A stretch of DNA of 6,200 nucleotides from an uncultured Collinsella sp. (GTDB lineage Bacteria > Actinomycetota > Coriobacteriia > Coriobacteriales > Coriobacteriaceae): the NCBI GenBank assembly GCA_900556515.1, contig USPH01000088.1, positions 1 to 6,200 on the forward strand, read 5' to 3'. Numbering within the stretch: the stretch's first letter is position 1; each line of letters starts with the position of its first letter. Below are positions 5,574 through 6,200 of the stretch, in pieces. The notes under the pieces were generated by a model. The model saw only the letters and a list, made by a program, of their open reading frames with translations, was not told the DNA's origin and ran no database searches. A program made the translations under genes and the position numbers.

Positions 5574-5768
5574 TTAGCGCCAGGGGTCGGCTTCGAACAT
5601 CGGCTCGCGCTCGGGGCGGCGATCGCTGTAGGGATCGTAGCCGTCGTCGTCCTCGTTCTCGGCGCGGATGTAGGGGTCGCGCGGCTTGGGCGCCGGTTTA
5701 GGCGCAGGCTTGGGTGCGGCGGGCACTGCCTCAGCCGCCGGTGCGTTCGTCTTGTTCTCGTCTTTCAT
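5574..5768 (-). CDS. Small proline/lysine-rich acidic protein, function unknown
   Basis: The product is 64 residues, MKDENKTNAPAAEA onward, and I do not recognise a family. A repeated PKPAPKPAPKP segment is followed by RDPYIRAENEDDDGYDPY and an Arg/Glu-rich end finishing in DPWR. It has no membrane segment, signal peptide or cysteine, and is probably disordered. Two ATG codons compete. The strong AAGGAG at 5782-5777 lies 8 bases from the ATG at 5768 but only 2 from the one at 5774, so I chose 5768. It is transcribed in the same direction as clpB but is separated from it by the clpB terminator, so it should have its own promoter. Clear codon bias and the good ribosome binding site support a real gene. 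Confidence 0.72.
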   Translation of the reverse strand: MKDENKTNAPAAEAVPAAPKPAPKPAPKPRDPYIRAENEDDDGYDPYSDRRPEREPMFEADPWR

Positions 5769-5818
5769 CTGCATAGCTCCTTACATCGCATCCGCTCAAC
5801 ATCATCGATTGTCGCACG

Positions 5819-5855
5819 AAAAAGGGTGGCGGACCCAATTGGATCCGCCGCCCTT
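5819..5855 (-). terminator. Rho-independent terminator after clpB
   Basis: Read on the minus strand, arms 5855-5844 and 5833-5822 form a 12-bp stem with one G-U wobble (core GGGCGGCGGA / TCCGCCACCC) and a 10-base loop, followed by a T-run at 5823-5819 that overlaps the last pairs. It begins 46 bases beyond the clpB stop codon and ends the clpB transcript before the small gene at 5768. Confidence 0.9.
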
Positions 5856-5900
5856 GGCGTTTAGAGACGACTGGCAGGTTTTAAGGCATCTCCCAAAAAT

Positions 5901-6151
5901 CTACTCGGCGTCGGGGACCTCGTAGGTGGCCGCCGGCGTATTGTCGCACACGACGGTAAAGCCGCCGTCCTTGTCGACATCGACCGTCACCTGATCGCCC
6001 TCGCGCACCGTGCCGTCGATGATAGCGGCGGCGATGGCATCCACGACCTCGCGCTGCACCAGACGCTTGAGCGGACGGGCACCGAACACCGGGTCCAAGC
6101 CGCCCACGGCGAGCATCTGCTTGGCCGCCGGGGTGATGGCAAGCGTCATGC
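5901..6151 (-). CDS. clpB: ATP-dependent disaggregase ClpB, C-terminal fragment
   Basis: Only about the last 82 codons are present; the rest lies beyond the adapter junction at 6151/6152. ClpB is a cytoplasmic hexameric AAA+ chaperone that threads aggregated proteins through its pore together with DnaK. The fragment shows the end of the second ATPase module: ITPAAKQMLAVGGLDPVFGA runs into RPLKRLVQREV. GAR is the sensor-2 motif, whose arginine contacts ATP, and the small D2 domain follows (DAIAAAIIDGTVREGDQVTVDVDKDG). The order and spacing match ClpB rather than ClpA or ClpC endings, although ClpC shares the GARPL motif. The final 13 or so residues (TPAATYEVPDAE) are an extra acidic tail. The ATG at 6149 is an internal methionine, not the start. 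The gene has its own terminator at 5819-5855. Confidence 0.9.
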
Positions 6152-6200
6152 CTGTCTCTTATACACATCTGACGCTGCCGACGAAGCTAGAAGTGTAGAT
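6152..6200 (+). other. Nextera P5-side sequencing adapter (artefact)
   Basis: Bases 6152-6170 are the Tn5 mosaic end in reverse orientation (CTGTCTCTTATACACATCT), 6171-6184 (GACGCTGCCGACGA) complete the read-1 primer, 6185-6192 (AGCTAGAA) are the reversed i5 index, and 6193-6200 (GTGTAGAT) begin the P5 primer. From memory the index TTCTAGCT is S515 of the Nextera XT v2 set. Genomic sequence ends at base 6151. Peptides such as SYTHLTLPTKLEV or MCIRDR from this block are translation artefacts. Confidence 0.98.

Noticed and set aside
5881..6168. Minus-strand open frame starting MCIRDR and a plus-strand frame ending SYTHLTLPTKLEV
   Set aside because: Both begin or end in the right adapter and overlap the true ClpB frame.

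Overview
The window is one cloned or assembled library insert. Bases 1-47 and 6152-6200 are Illumina Nextera adapters carrying the i7 and i5 index barcodes, so only 48-6151 (6104 bases) is biological DNA. Both edge genes are cut by the adapter junction, not by evolution. The biological part is GC-rich with short intergenic gaps, one strong rho-independent terminator after the DUF5692-like gene, and another after clpB. The membrane protein resembles DUF5692 proteins that I associate with gut Coriobacteriia. Together this suggests a human-gut actinobacterium of the Collinsella type. That is an inference from style and remembered family distribution, without a database search.

Layout. (1) 48-167, minus: the first 40 codons of an unrecognised gene, divergent from the next gene. 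(2) 168-356: intergenic control region with two perfect 15-base palindromes nested in a larger dyad, plus a degenerate third copy. (3) 357-1019, plus: TetR-family regulator. (4) 1083-2090, plus: polytopic membrane protein of DUF5692 type, followed by a strong terminator at 2163-2201. (5) 2324-3826, plus: single-pass membrane protein with a long acidic cytoplasmic tail and an extracytoplasmic part. (6) 3900-5252, minus and convergent: AAA_14/DUF4143 ATPase, lower in GC than its neighbours and preceded by a very AT-rich promoter region. (7) 5253-5573: gene-free, with a promoter embedded in a 24-base dyad, an orphan plus-strand terminator and a 27-base-arm hairpin element. (8) 5574-5768, minus: small proline/lysine and acidic protein. 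(9) 5819-5855: terminator of clpB. (10) 5901-6151, minus: C-terminal end of the ClpB chaperone.

How the parts may work together. The TetR gene, the DUF5692-like gene and the divergent partial gene probably form one regulated unit, with the regulator binding the shared palindromes. The ATPase with its AT-rich upstream region looks like an independently acquired cargo gene. ClpB is a housekeeping stress gene at the edge. I see no CRISPR array, tRNA, rRNA, transposase or recognisable defence operon. The features most worth a second look are the dyad-embedded promoter of the ATPase, the 5485-5548 hairpin element and the TetR/DUF5692 divergent unit.
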